Source of the DNA: Pseudomonas sp. A-RE-19
GTDB taxonomy: Bacteria > Pseudomonadota > Gammaproteobacteria > Pseudomonadales > Pseudomonadaceae
Reading direction: 5' to 3'
DNA length: 64,000 bases
Assembly (NCBI RefSeq): GCF_019956555.1
Contig: NZ_JAHBDQ010000044.1
Coordinates: 1 to 64,000, forward strand
In this document: positions 16,984-26,100 of the stretch, one piece after another
Layout of the letters: every line of letters begins with the position of its first letter
Position numbering within the stretch: position 1 is the first letter of the stretch
Notes under the pieces: model-generated
Seen by the model: only the letters and a program-made list of their open reading frames with translations
Told to the model about the DNA's origin: nothing
Database searches by the model: none
Made by a program: the position numbers and the translations under genes

Positions 16984-18573
16984 TCACTCAGGCAACCCAG
17001 CCAGCCGTAGTCCATCGGCGAACCGCGCAAGATCCTCAGGGCGTTGGATTGGCAGCCAGTCCTTCAGGTTAGAAACGCGCAAAGACGGATCCAGCTCATG
17101 CAAACGCTGCATCGCCTGCTTTGCTTTGTCCATGCGTCCGCTGAGTGCATGACTGGCCGCGATCAGGGCAACCGATGCCAGGAGGCAGGGCAGGTTACCC
17201 AGCGCTTTTTCCGCCCAGTCAGCAGCGGCGTCGAAGCGCCCGGCGACGAAGTGCGCGAGCGCCATTCCGACCTGCATCCTGAACATTTCCGGATCCAGCG
17301 GGCTCAAGCGAACGGCATGGGTCAGATGCTCGATGGCGGCGTCTGTTTCACCGCGCAGTGCGCGCAGGATGCCGCCCAGGAACCAGGCGGGGGCGAGGTT
17401 GGGGTTGAGCAGGCGTGCCCTGTCGAGCAGGGCAATGCCGCCATCGACATCGCCGGCGAGATGGGCAAGTGCATGTCCGCCTCGGGTCAGCGCCACGGCA
17501 TCATCCCGGCCGAGCTCTACCGCCAGACGCGCGAGTCGTGCGCCCTCGGCGATTTCTCGAGGCCGATCGGTCATCCAGCCATTCAACTTGCGCCAGAAGT
17601 GGCACCAGGCTGCCATGCCGTAGGCCGATGCAAATTCCGGATCGAGCTCGATGGCCTTGTAGAACAATGGCAGCGCTTCCTCGATGGCGTCGCGGGTGCC
17701 GTTGTGCAGTTTCGGCATTCCGCGCAGGTAGTAGTCGTAAGCGTCCAGGCTTTCCGTTGGTTTGCGCTTGGCGCGCTCGATTTCGGCCCGTTCCAGCTGC
17801 GGCGCTATGGCGCCGACGACGCTTTCGGCGATTTGATCCTGCAGCTCGAAGATGTCGTGGAGCATGCCTTCGAAGCGCTCGGCCCAGATATGCATCCCGG
17901 TCGTCGCGTCGATCAGCTGCCCGGTGATGCGTACCTTGTTCCCGGACTTGCGCACGCTACCTTCCAGCACGTAGCGCACGCCGAGTGTCTGGCCGACGCC
18001 CTGGACGTCCACGTCCCGACCCTTGTAGGTGAAGCTTGAGTTGTGTGCGATGACGAACAGCCAGCGGATACGCGACAGGGCGGTGATGATGTCCTCGACC
18101 ATGCCGTCGGCGAAATATTCCTGCTCTGGATCGCCGCTCAGGTTGTGGAAAGGCAGGACGGTAATGGAGGGTTTGTCCGGGAGGACGAGGGGGGGCGGAG
18201 GCGTTTGCTTCAGGTCCACGGGCGTGGGTTCTGCGATGTCAGGCTGTCGCGTTTCCCCGTCCTCATCCATCGTGATCTCGCCGACGAAGCGGTAGCCCTT
18301 ACGGGGGATCGTGCGCACCAGGCGCTGCTCCTCGCCGGTATCGCCGATGGCCTTGCGCACCGCATTGATGTGGCTGGTGATCGTCGATTCCGAGACGATC
18401 CGACCGCTCCACACGGCCTTGAGCAGGTCGTCCTTGCTCATGACGCGATCGCGGTTGCTGACGAGTTGCAGCAATAGATCGAAGACCTGCGGCCCGACCG
18501 TCACGACTTGCCCGCGCAAGGTCAGTTCCCGGCGCTGCTGATCGAGCACGTAGTCTTCAAACACGAATGGCAA
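16984..18573 (-). CDS. Winged-helix (OmpR/CadC-type) regulator with TolB-like and TPR domains
   Basis: The product of about 529 residues contains an OmpR/PhoB-type DNA-binding domain (residues 5-100: VFDLLLQLVSNRDRVMSKDD, ESTITSHINAVRKAIGD, RTIPRKGYRFVG). A TolB-N-like domain follows (ITVLPFHNLSGDPEQEYFAD...HIWAERF), then TPR repeats to the C-terminus. No membrane helix is evident. The preferred start is TTG 18573, with aggggac 8 bases upstream, because homology begins there; the frame is open to 18696. It faces the NmrA-cupin-HlyD-EmrB operon and is the probable regulator of that operon. Confidence 0.82.
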   Translation of the reverse strand: MPFVFEDYVLDQQRRELTLRGQVVTVGPQVFDLLLQLVSNRDRVMSKDDLLKAVWSGRIVSESTITSHINAVRKAIGDTGEEQRLVRTIPRKGYRFVGEITMDEDGETRQPDIAEPTPVDLKQTPPPPLVLPDKPSITVLPFHNLSGDPEQEYFADGMVEDIITALSRIRWLFVIAHNSSFTYKGRDVDVQGVGQTLGVRYVLEGSVRKSGNKVRITGQLIDATTGMHIWAERFEGMLHDIFELQDQIAESVVGAIAPQLERAEIERAKRKPTESLDAYDYYLRGMPKLHNGTRDAIEEALPLFYKAIELDPEFASAYGMAAWCHFWRKLNGWMTDRPREIAEGARLARLAVELGRDDAVALTRGGHALAHLAGDVDGGIALLDRARLLNPNLAPAWFLGGILRALRGETDAAIEHLTHAVRLSPLDPEMFRMQVGMALAHFVAGRFDAAADWAEKALGNLPCLLASVALIAASHALSGRMDKAKQAMQRLHELDPSLRVSNLKDWLPIQRPEDLARFADGLRLAGLPE

Positions 18574-18828
18574 GGTGAGAGTCCCCTGGTCGAGCGCCCC
18601 CGACTCCGTGTCCGAGCTGGCAATTGATAAGTGGTATCGAATAATACGACAGCGTGTAACCCGCTGCACCGTCCAAAAGGGATGCCAGTCGCACACGGTT
18701 TCTTTGGACGAAAAACCAAGCTTCCCTCAAGGCAAATCCAAGGCCGGTACAAGGACTTCCCTGACGCGCGCTGGCACTCTCGATCTACATCGACGGCAAT
18801 GGTTGCCGTCCAGAAGCGGAGAGAAACC

Positions 18829-19590
18829 ATGAAGATCGTCGTCATTGGAGGCACCGGCCTCATCGGATCGAAACTTGTGAATAACCTCCGCGAGCGCGGC
18901 CATGACGTGCTCGCAGCCGCCCCCAGCACGGGCGTGAACAGCATCACCCGCGAGGGCCTGGCCCAGGCGATGGACGGCACCGATATTGTCGTCGACGTGG
19001 CGAACGCGCCTTCGTGGGAAGACCAGGCCGTTCTCGATTTCTTCGAAACGTCGAGCCGTAACCTGCTGGCTGCCGAAGCGGCCGCGGGCGTTCGCCATCA
19101 CGTTGCCCTGTCGATCGTCGGCAGTGAACGGCTGCCCGAGAATGGCTATTTCCGGGCCAAGGTCGCGCAGGAAAACCTCATCAAAGCGTCCGGCATTCCT
19201 TACACCATCCTGCGTGCCACACAGTTCTTCGAGTTTGTCGGCGGCATTGCGCAGGCGGCCACCGTCGGCGAGGAGATTTGCGTGTCGCCGGCGCTGATCC
19301 AGCCGATGGCGTCCGACGACGTGGCGGCGGCGCTCACCGATGTCACGTTGGCCGCGCCGGTCAATGGCACGGTGGAAGTCGCCGGTCCCGAGGCCATGCC
19401 ACTCGACGAACTGGTCAGGCGCTTCCTGCGGGCCACTCAGGACACGCGCAAGGTCGTGCCGGATGTGCACGCGCGCTACTTCGGTTCGGAGCTCGACGAT
19501 CAATCGCTGACGCCCGGCAAGAACCCGCGCCTGGGCGCAATCCGCTTCGAGGACTGGCTCGGTCGGTCGACGGCCCAGGCCGGGCGCTGA
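18829..19590 (+). CDS. NmrA/NAD(P)-binding SDR-like protein
   Basis: The 253-residue atypical short-chain dehydrogenase has a Rossmann motif at its N-terminus (KIVVIGGTGLIGSKLVNNL) and lacks the YxxxK of classical SDRs. It keeps the NmrA/YbjT-like pattern GYFRAKVAQENLIKASGIPY and the segment TILRATQFFEFVGGIAQAA. Such proteins act as redox sensors or quinone/NAD(P)H oxidoreductases. The ATG at 18829 follows cggagag. It is the first gene of a rightward set with the cupin, HlyD and EmrB-type genes. Confidence 0.85.
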   Translation: MKIVVIGGTGLIGSKLVNNLRERGHDVLAAAPSTGVNSITREGLAQAMDGTDIVVDVANAPSWEDQAVLDFFETSSRNLLAAEAAAGVRHHVALSIVGSERLPENGYFRAKVAQENLIKASGIPYTILRATQFFEFVGGIAQAATVGEEICVSPALIQPMASDDVAAALTDVTLAAPVNGTVEVAGPEAMPLDELVRRFLRATQDTRKVVPDVHARYFGSELDDQSLTPGKNPRLGAIRFEDWLGRSTAQAGR

Positions 19591-19672
19591 GGCTACCCAA
19601 GACACATCAGGAAAGCGTCGGCCTGGTAACGGGCCGCGCGCTCACAACACCTACACACTAAGGAGCATTGCC

Positions 19673-20086
19673 ATGTTTACCCGATATCTCTTGGCCGCCG
19701 CCTTTGCCGTGCTGTCGATCAGCGCAGCGTCGGCCGCCGAGCCGCCCGCAGGCAAGGTGACGGTCGTATTCGACCGCCCAATTCCCAACATCCCTGGCAA
19801 GAGCATGAAGGGCGTGGTGGTCGAGTACGGGCCGGGCGCCGCGTCGCCGGCTCACACCCATCCGAAAACGGCCTTCATTTATGCAACGGTCCTGGAGGGC
19901 TCGTTTCGCATCAAAGTCAAAGGCCAGCCGGAAAAGGTCTACAACGTCGGCGAAAACTTCGTAGAGGAGCCGGGCTCCGTGCACGAAGTCAGCGCCAACG
20001 CCAGCGACACACAACCCGCACGCCTGTTGGCCGTGTTTGTCCTCGACACCGACGAAAAGGTGCTCGTTACACCCATCAAAAAGTGA
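19673..20086 (+). CDS. Exported cupin-domain protein
   Basis: The 137-residue protein has a signal peptide (AAAFAVLSISAASAAEPPAG, cleaved near residue 22) and one cupin barrel. The metal-site motifs are PAHTHPKTAFIYATVLEG (His, His, Glu) and a later His in GSVHEVSANASD. It is a periplasmic metal-binding cupin of unknown substrate. aaggag lies 8 bases before the start. It is the second gene in the efflux operon, so it may protect against or modify the exported compound (inference). Confidence 0.83.
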   Translation: MFTRYLLAAAFAVLSISAASAAEPPAGKVTVVFDRPIPNIPGKSMKGVVVEYGPGAASPAHTHPKTAFIYATVLEGSFRIKVKGQPEKVYNVGENFVEEPGSVHEVSANASDTQPARLLAVFVLDTDEKVLVTPIKK

Positions 20087-20183
20087 GCCGATCAACGCGC
20101 TCATGAATGCTCGACAGCCCGGCGGCAGGCCAACTACCGCCCGTGGCTGCTGTAGTCCCAGGCATTGAACAGGAAATGAGAAC

Positions 20184-21281
20184 ATGAACGCGCTTCAGGA
20201 CAAGGCCGCCATTGCCACCGGCGCAAGCGTCGAGATCCCTGTCGTGGTGGCGCGGCAAAGCAAGAGAAAGATGATCGGTATCCTGCTGTGCATCGGTGCC
20301 GGGGTGGTCTTGGCTGGCGGATGGTTCGTGGCGTTTTCGAGCGGTGTGACCTCCACCGATAACGCTTATGTGCGTGGCGACCTCACCTCGCTCGCCGCCA
20401 AGGTTTCTGGCTATGTCACGGCGGTAGAAGTGGAGGACAACCAGAGCGTCCGGGCGGGTGACGTGCTGTTCCGGATTGACGATCGTGACTATCGCGCACG
20501 GCTTGCGCAGGCAGTGGCCAATGTCAGCGCTGCCGAGGCTCGCCTGACCCATGTCGATGCCGAAACCCAGCTTCAGCATGCCCTGATTCGACAGGCCGAA
20601 GCCCAGCGACGCTCGGCCGCCGCGCAGATGAATCTGGCGACCAAGACCGATGACCGCAGCCGCAAGCTTATCGTCAGCAATGCAGTCAGCCAGGCCCTCG
20701 TCGATGAAACCGGCACGGCCCGCTCCAGAGCCGAAGCGACGGTATCGGCCGCTGCGGCAACGGTCGAGGCTCAACAGCAAGGCATCGCCGTCCTTGTGGC
20801 CCAGCGAGAAGCTGCCGTTGCTGCTGTGGCGCAGGCACAGGCCGCGCGCGATCTCGCCCAGATCGATCTCGACAGCACCGTGGTACACGCGCCTGTTGAT
20901 GGCGTGATCGGTAACCGTCAGGTCCGCGTCGGCCGGTTCGTTACGCCGGGGGGCGCGTTGCTCGATATCGTGCCGGTCAATGATGTGTGGGTCGTGGCGA
21001 ATTTCAAGGAAACCCAGCTCGAGAATATCCGGCCCGGTCAGCGGGCGCGCATCACGGTCGACGGCTACCCCAACAGGACACTTGAAGGCGTGGTCGACAG
21101 CTTTGCACCGGGGAGTGGATCGGCGTTCAGCTTGCTCCCCACCGACAACGCAACAGGGAACTTTGTGCGTGTCGTGCAGCGGGTTCCGGTAAAGATCCGG
21201 CTTGCCCACAACCCTCTGCCGGGCCGCATCGTGCCGGGCCTGTCCGCGCGTGTCGAGGTTGCGCAAGGGGGCGGCTCATGA
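20184..21281 (+). CDS. HlyD/EmrA-family membrane fusion protein
   Basis: The 365-residue periplasmic adaptor has one N-terminal membrane anchor (ILLCIGAGVVLAGGWFVAF, about 32-52). A biotinyl-lipoyl half-domain follows (TSLAAKVSGYVTAVEVEDNQ), then a long alanine-rich coiled coil (about 105-230) and the second lipoyl half (DLDSTVVHAPVDGVIGNRQV) with a beta barrel. It links the EmrB-type pump to an outer-membrane channel. Its last four bases (ATGA) overlap the pump gene, showing translational coupling. Confidence 0.92.
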   Translation: MNALQDKAAIATGASVEIPVVVARQSKRKMIGILLCIGAGVVLAGGWFVAFSSGVTSTDNAYVRGDLTSLAAKVSGYVTAVEVEDNQSVRAGDVLFRIDDRDYRARLAQAVANVSAAEARLTHVDAETQLQHALIRQAEAQRRSAAAQMNLATKTDDRSRKLIVSNAVSQALVDETGTARSRAEATVSAAAATVEAQQQGIAVLVAQREAAVAAVAQAQAARDLAQIDLDSTVVHAPVDGVIGNRQVRVGRFVTPGGALLDIVPVNDVWVVANFKETQLENIRPGQRARITVDGYPNRTLEGVVDSFAPGSGSAFSLLPTDNATGNFVRVVQRVPVKIRLAHNPLPGRIVPGLSARVEVAQGGGS

Positions 21282-22873
21282 ACCCGGTTGCCAGCGCCAC
21301 GCGCAGCAATGCCGGCGCTACGACCGGTGTCCTGCTCATGGCGGGCATCGTGCTTGCCACGCTGACGGAAGCGATCGCCAGCACCGTTCTGTCGCTCGGA
21401 CGCAGCGACATCATTGGCGATACCTACGCAACGCCTGATGAGTTTGCCTGGTTGGATATCGGCTACATCGCGCTCAAGCTGATCGGGTTCATGACCGCCC
21501 CTTGGCTGATGAACCGTTTCGCTGCGCGTCATGTGATCATCAGCTCAACCCTGATCATGGGCCTGGCGTGCGGCATTGCCGCCGTCACCGCTCGGCTGGA
21601 TCTGCTGGTTGCACTTCGGGTTATTCAGGGCTTCGCCGGTGGCACCCTGTTGGTCGGGGGGCAGGCGATCATATTTCGCGCTTATCCGCGGTCCCGTCAG
21701 CCAATCCTCCAGGCCCTGTTTGCCATGGGCTCCGTTGTCGCGCCCGCGACACTCGCCCCCGCGCTTCAAGGGTGGTTGATCGATAGCCAATCCTGGACAT
21801 GGATCTTCTTCAGCGTTGTCCCGATTGCCTTGGCAGCTTCCGGACTTATGCTGATCGCAGACGGCCCAATGCCCGCCAAGGTCCGGCACCGTCCGTTTGA
21901 CTGGATCGGCTTCTCGCTGATCTCTACCAGCCTGTTCTGTTTCACCTACGTTCTCAGCCAGGGCAGTCGATGGGACTGGTTCGAGGAGCCTCGCATCCTG
22001 TGGCTAACCGTGATCGGTGCAGCTGCTTTGCTGGCTTTTTTCGGCCAACAAGTGTTGGCCAAAGGGCAGGGGATGCTCGACTTCACTCTGTTCAAATCGA
22101 GCGATTTTTGCTTCGCTTTTATCGTCAGTTTTGTCGCCGGCGCCGCCTTGTTCGGCAGCGCGTTCCTGATTCCGGCGTTCGCTCTGTCGGTCCTCGGGTT
22201 CACGCCGACCGATGCCGGTCAGCTGCTGTTGCCCAGTGGAGCTTTTTTTGTCGGCGCGCTGCTCATATCTGCTTGGCTCATGCAGGCCCGCCGCGTTGCG
22301 CCGTTCGCCACCGTGCCCGTTGGAATCCTGATGATCATGGTGGCGATGTGGATGCTGTCCGGTTCGACCAGCGAAAGCGGCGCGGACGACATGATGGCAG
22401 CCATCCTGTTGCGCGGTCTGGGGCTTGGCTTCCTGTTTCTATCGATCACGCTGATTGCTTTCAGCCACCTCAACAGCCGGAACCTCGCGTGCGGAATAGG
22501 CCTTTTCAATACGGGTCGCCAGCTAGGGGGCCTAATTGGGGTCGCAGGGCTCCAGACACTGATCGACCATAACGTCGTCACCAATACCGTGGTCCTCGGC
22601 GCCAACGTCACCCCGGGAGGGGCCGCGGTCATCGAACGGATTGCGACCACGACAGCCATGCTGAGCGCGAAAGGAATGGATGCAGTGGCCGCTGGCCGGG
22701 CAGCGACGAGCCTTCTGGGCCGGCTAGTGACCACTCAGTCCACGGTGATTGCTTTCGACACAGCGTTTATCGCCGTGGCCCTGCTTTTTGTAATCGCCGC
22801 GCCCGTGCTGGTCGGCATCAAGGTTGGTTTCTCGCGATACGAGAAAGCGCGCGCTTCGCGACCCGTAGCGTGA
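21278..22873 (+). CDS. DHA2-family MFS drug efflux pump (EmrB-like)
   Basis: The 531-residue protein has about 14 membrane helices, as in DHA2 drug:H+ antiporters. Motifs include RVIQGFAGGTLLVGGQAIIF (helix 4-5 region) and APALQGWLIDSQSWTWIFF (motif C-like). It is the partner of the HlyD protein through an ATGA overlap, forming a tripartite-type exporter with an outer-membrane factor that is not encoded here. The substrate is probably a toxic hydrophobic compound or metabolite. Regulation by the divergent winged-helix/TPR protein is inferred from gene order. Confidence 0.92.
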   Translation: MNPVASATRSNAGATTGVLLMAGIVLATLTEAIASTVLSLGRSDIIGDTYATPDEFAWLDIGYIALKLIGFMTAPWLMNRFAARHVIISSTLIMGLACGIAAVTARLDLLVALRVIQGFAGGTLLVGGQAIIFRAYPRSRQPILQALFAMGSVVAPATLAPALQGWLIDSQSWTWIFFSVVPIALAASGLMLIADGPMPAKVRHRPFDWIGFSLISTSLFCFTYVLSQGSRWDWFEEPRILWLTVIGAAALLAFFGQQVLAKGQGMLDFTLFKSSDFCFAFIVSFVAGAALFGSAFLIPAFALSVLGFTPTDAGQLLLPSGAFFVGALLISAWLMQARRVAPFATVPVGILMIMVAMWMLSGSTSESGADDMMAAILLRGLGLGFLFLSITLIAFSHLNSRNLACGIGLFNTGRQLGGLIGVAGLQTLIDHNVVTNTVVLGANVTPGGAAVIERIATTTAMLSAKGMDAVAAGRAATSLLGRLVTTQSTVIAFDTAFIAVALLFVIAAPVLVGIKVGFSRYEKARASRPVA

Positions 22874-22929
22874 GACAGCTCACCTGCAAGCGATGGCGAT
22901 GGAGGAGAGTACTCGGCCCCCTCCGGGTG

Positions 22930-23940
22930 TCAGGCGGCGGCGCCAGGAACATTTGTTCCCGTGCCCGACGGCAGGAACGGTCGAATTTCGTCGATTTCCG
23001 CAGCGCTAAGGCGCAACGCCGAGGCTGCAATCAGCCCGTCTACTTGTGCTGGGCGGCGGGCTCCGACAATGGCGCCCGTCACTACCGGTTGGCGAAGTAC
23101 CCAGGCGATAGCGACCGCCGCAGCACTCACCCCGTGCCTTTCTCCAATGCGTGCCATGACGTCAACCAATGTCAGGTTCGCACTCAAACGGGGCTCTTGG
23201 AAATCAGCACTTCGGGCCTTGCGCCAATCGTCTTCGGGCAGTTGCGAGATGCGTTCACGCGTCATGCTGCCGGACAGTAGCCCCGATTGAAGTGTGGAAT
23301 AGGCAAGGACACCCAACCCGGCCTGCTCACAGAATGGCAGGACGTCTTTCTCGATGTCCCGCATCAAGGCGGAGTACGGCGGCTGGAGCGATACGATCTC
23401 TGTCACCGCCTGTGCCCGCTTGAGTTGAGCGACATCGAAATTCGATACACCGATAGCGCGAATTTTTCCTTGATCGCGCGCAGCTGCCAAAGCCGAAAGC
23501 GCCATTTCAATACCTTCACTGCTTGCGTCGGCAGGAAAGGCAGGCCAGTGGATCTGATACAGATCGATCGTCTCGACTTGAAGCCTGCGCAAGCTTGCGT
23601 CGATCTCGGCGAGCAAGGATTGGGGGGCCAGGGAGTGCGAAATCTCCTTCGTGAGCGGATCCCAGACCAAGCTGCCTTTGGTGAACACCAAAGGACGCCG
23701 CGAGACCGGCACCCGATGCAGCAATTGCCCCACTAATTGCTCCGCATGGCCCAAGCCATAAACCGCAGCGGTATCAATCCAGTTCATGCCGCGTTCGATG
23801 GCATATTCAAGTGCGCCCAGGCTGTCCTTGTCATCCTGCGCTCCCCAACTGTACTCCCAGCCGGTGCCGGCGATTGCCCACGTCCCCAGGCCAATAGGCG
23901 AAATCAGAAAATCCGATGATCCAAGACGATTCTGTTGCAT
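22930..23940 (-). CDS. Aldo/keto reductase
   Basis: The 336-residue TIM-barrel oxidoreductase shows the family's catalytic tetrad: Asp and Tyr in NWIDTAAVYG, Lys in LVFTKGS, His in LYQIHWPAFP. The NADPH-binding C-terminus is present (TGAIVGARRPAQVDG). It resembles the YajO/Tas type that acts on small aldehydes or sugars. The ATG at 23940 has ggagagatc upstream and is chosen over the open frame to 24030. It is divergent from a frameshifted LysR gene that presumably once controlled it. Confidence 0.9.
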   Translation of the reverse strand: MQQNRLGSSDFLISPIGLGTWAIAGTGWEYSWGAQDDKDSLGALEYAIERGMNWIDTAAVYGLGHAEQLVGQLLHRVPVSRRPLVFTKGSLVWDPLTKEISHSLAPQSLLAEIDASLRRLQVETIDLYQIHWPAFPADASSEGIEMALSALAAARDQGKIRAIGVSNFDVAQLKRAQAVTEIVSLQPPYSALMRDIEKDVLPFCEQAGLGVLAYSTLQSGLLSGSMTRERISQLPEDDWRKARSADFQEPRLSANLTLVDVMARIGERHGVSAAAVAIAWVLRQPVVTGAIVGARRPAQVDGLIAASALRLSAAEIDEIRPFLPSGTGTNVPGAAA

Positions 23941-24032
23941 AGCGATCTCTCCACAAATGATGTGAGAAGTATCCGGGAGAGATCTGATGACGATAAGATG
24001 GGTAATCGTATTTGAACTACTGAACAACATTC

Positions 24033-24925
24033 ATGAGTAATCACCCCGATCTCTCTGAACTCGATGCCTTTGCCGCCATCGCAGTTTCCGCAAGGCCGCC
24101 GACGAGCGTGGTGTTTCGGCTTCCGCGTTGAGTCACGCGTTGCGAGCGTTGGAAGCACGCCTGGGCATCAGGCTGCTGAACCGAACCACTCGCAGCGTGA
24201 CCCCGACCGAGGCCGGCCAACAGCTATTGGCGACGCTGGTCCCGACCCTGCACCAAGTTGCCGATGTATTGGCGCAATTGACCTCGATGCAGGAAGTGCC
24301 CGCAGGCAAACTCCGCCTCAACGTGGCGCGCCCGGCGGCTCGTATCGTGTTTGCGAAAGTGCTCGCGCCCTTCGTAGCCAGGTATCCACGTATACAGTTG
24401 GACCTGATCACCGACGATGGATTGACCGATATCGTGAACGGCGGATTTGACGCTGGCGTCCGCTTTGGTGAAAGCCTGGCCGGCGACATGATCGCAGTCC
24501 CTGTCGGCGCCCCTCAATCGTTCGTGACCGTTGCTGCGGATGCCTATCTGGCCGAGAAGGGGATCGCACACGCCCCCCGCGATTTGCTCGAGCATGCGTG
24601 CATTGCCAGGCGTTTTCCCAGTGGCAAACTTTACGCCTGGGAGTATCAAGCAGGAGGTCAACCGATACGGTTATCCGTCACAGGCCCGCTCATTCTGGAA
24701 GACGATGCGCTGATGATCCAGGCGGCGAAAGATGGCGCTGGTATTGCCTATGTCTACGAGGAGCTGGCGCGCGACGAAATCCGCAACGGGCATCTCAGAG
24801 AAATACTCCAGGAATGGAAAGCACCGCCAAGCCGATTCTTTCTTTATTACCCCAGCCGGCGCCATGTGCCGCCGGCCTTGAATGCCCTCATCGAATTCAT
24901 CAGAGCGGGTGACTTGCGAACCTGA
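24033..24925 (+). pseudogene. LysR-family regulator, frameshifted near its start
   Basis: The ATG at 24033 begins a LysR N-terminus (MSNHPDLSELDAFAAIA), but the frame shifts around 24081-24088. The expected FRKAADERGVSASALSHALR helix-turn-helix continues in another frame. The missing piece looks like a short deletion (about 8 or 11 bases) between GCCATCGCAG and TTTCCGCAAG. Downstream from 24128 the frame is intact to 24925 and covers the effector-binding domain (LRLNVARPAARIVFAKVLAP, ITDDGLTDIVNGGFDAGVRF). It is probably inactive unless the shift is a sequencing error. Confidence 0.8.
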
Positions 24926-25039
24926 TTCATAACCATCGCGACCGGCAGTCTCGATGACTGCTCCGGGTCGAATTCACAGACGAAAACAGTCCTTCGGGTC
25001 GAACAGCAATCGTCCAGACACAGCCACCCGCTTCCAGGT

Positions 25040-25756
25040 TCAACCCGTTTTACACGTCAACCAGGCACTCCAGAACAGGCTGCTGAAGAAACGAGTAGCG
25101 CCTCCGAATCCGGCGTCATGCAAAAGTTTTTGAACCGCCGCCTCGGAATGTGGTGGGTCAGCGCCTTGAAGGATTTTCCCAAGCTTGACCTTTACTTCAT
25201 CCGGGGTGGCTCCATGCTGTCGCCACCGTTGCCCCCAGGCAGCAAGCAATAACGGCTGGCTGGCATAAGCATATTGATTCCCCGCGACAATCAGCGGCGC
25301 CCCTGGCTTTAGATGAGCTCGAATGGATCGTAAAATTTCCCGCTTGGTATCATCACCATCGAGATGATGGAGTACCCCGAGCAAAGTGGCTGCATCATAT
25401 GAGGCGTCTGCAGCCAGGTCTTCAACATGCCCAAGATGCAGGGCCGTCCTTTCAAGCAAATTGTTTACCTCTAACTGCTGCTTCGCTGCCTCCAGCATCG
25501 GCTCGGATGGATCAACAGCAGTGAAGCGCCAACCCGGCTCAAGTTTGGCCATAGCGATAATTTCCTGTGCAGTACCGCCAGCGCCAACCACCAGTATTTT
25601 TGTCGAGCTTGAATTGCCGATGCTTGCCGCCAGCATGCATGCAGTCAGGTCGTGGCAGGCGTCATATCCGGCTAGTGCGATACGGCTCTGTCGTCCGTAC
25701 TCATTGGCTCGAGCGGTATCAAATTTTTCAGCAGCGTTGAGAGGGGATGAATTCAA
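25040..25756 (-). CDS. Class I SAM-dependent methyltransferase
   Basis: The 238-residue protein has the class I Rossmann methyltransferase pattern: motif I LVVGAGGTAQEI, acidic loop FTAVDPSEPMLEAAK, motif III region YDAATLLGVLHHL and the post-motif LKPGAPLIVAG. The substrate is unknown. The TTG start at 25756 has ggagaaccgcc upstream and is preferred; a GTG at 25777 is the upstream alternative. It is a single gene between the LysR pseudogene and the GGDEF gene. Confidence 0.83.
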   Translation of the reverse strand: MNSSPLNAAEKFDTARANEYGRQSRIALAGYDACHDLTACMLAASIGNSSSTKILVVGAGGTAQEIIAMAKLEPGWRFTAVDPSEPMLEAAKQQLEVNNLLERTALHLGHVEDLAADASYDAATLLGVLHHLDGDDTKREILRSIRAHLKPGAPLIVAGNQYAYASQPLLLAAWGQRWRQHGATPDEVKVKLGKILQGADPPHSEAAVQKLLHDAGFGGATRFFSSLFWSAWLTCKTG

Positions 25757-25899
25757 GGCGGTTCTCCATGTCCTCACATCACGCTACGTCATGCACAGTC
25801 ATAATAAAAATTCATTAATTTTATATACTGCATTCCCGCAAGGAATGTGTGGTTCAAACAATCTCTCGTCTGTTCGGACTGATTGCGCTTTGTAGCGAT

Positions 25900-25998
25900 A
25901 GTTTGGGTCGATTGCAGCCCTTGATGATGGCCAGCAATCGGCTGATTTCAGCCTTTCCCCGAAGGGCAGATTTGGGCCATCTTCTGCCGCTCATTACC
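25900..25998. repeat. Interspersed palindromic repeat, long variant
   Basis: gtttgggtcgattgcagccc, ggctgatttcagcc, cgaagggcagatttggg: alternating half-copies of the interspersed repeat. It fills most of the 344-base gap between 25757 and 26100, which otherwise shows no gene. Confidence 0.55.
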
Positions 25999-26100
25999 AG
26001 GGAGGCGTGCTGGACAATGGGATGATGACCTGAAGGCAGAACGCGGCTCCGAAGCTGTCGAGCTTGGCTTTTGCGCAGTGACATCCGGGTAGCCGATCTG

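Noticed and set aside
17044..18039. A 331-codon frame on the plus strand
   Set aside because: Antisense to the winged-helix/TPR regulator; no recognisable domain.
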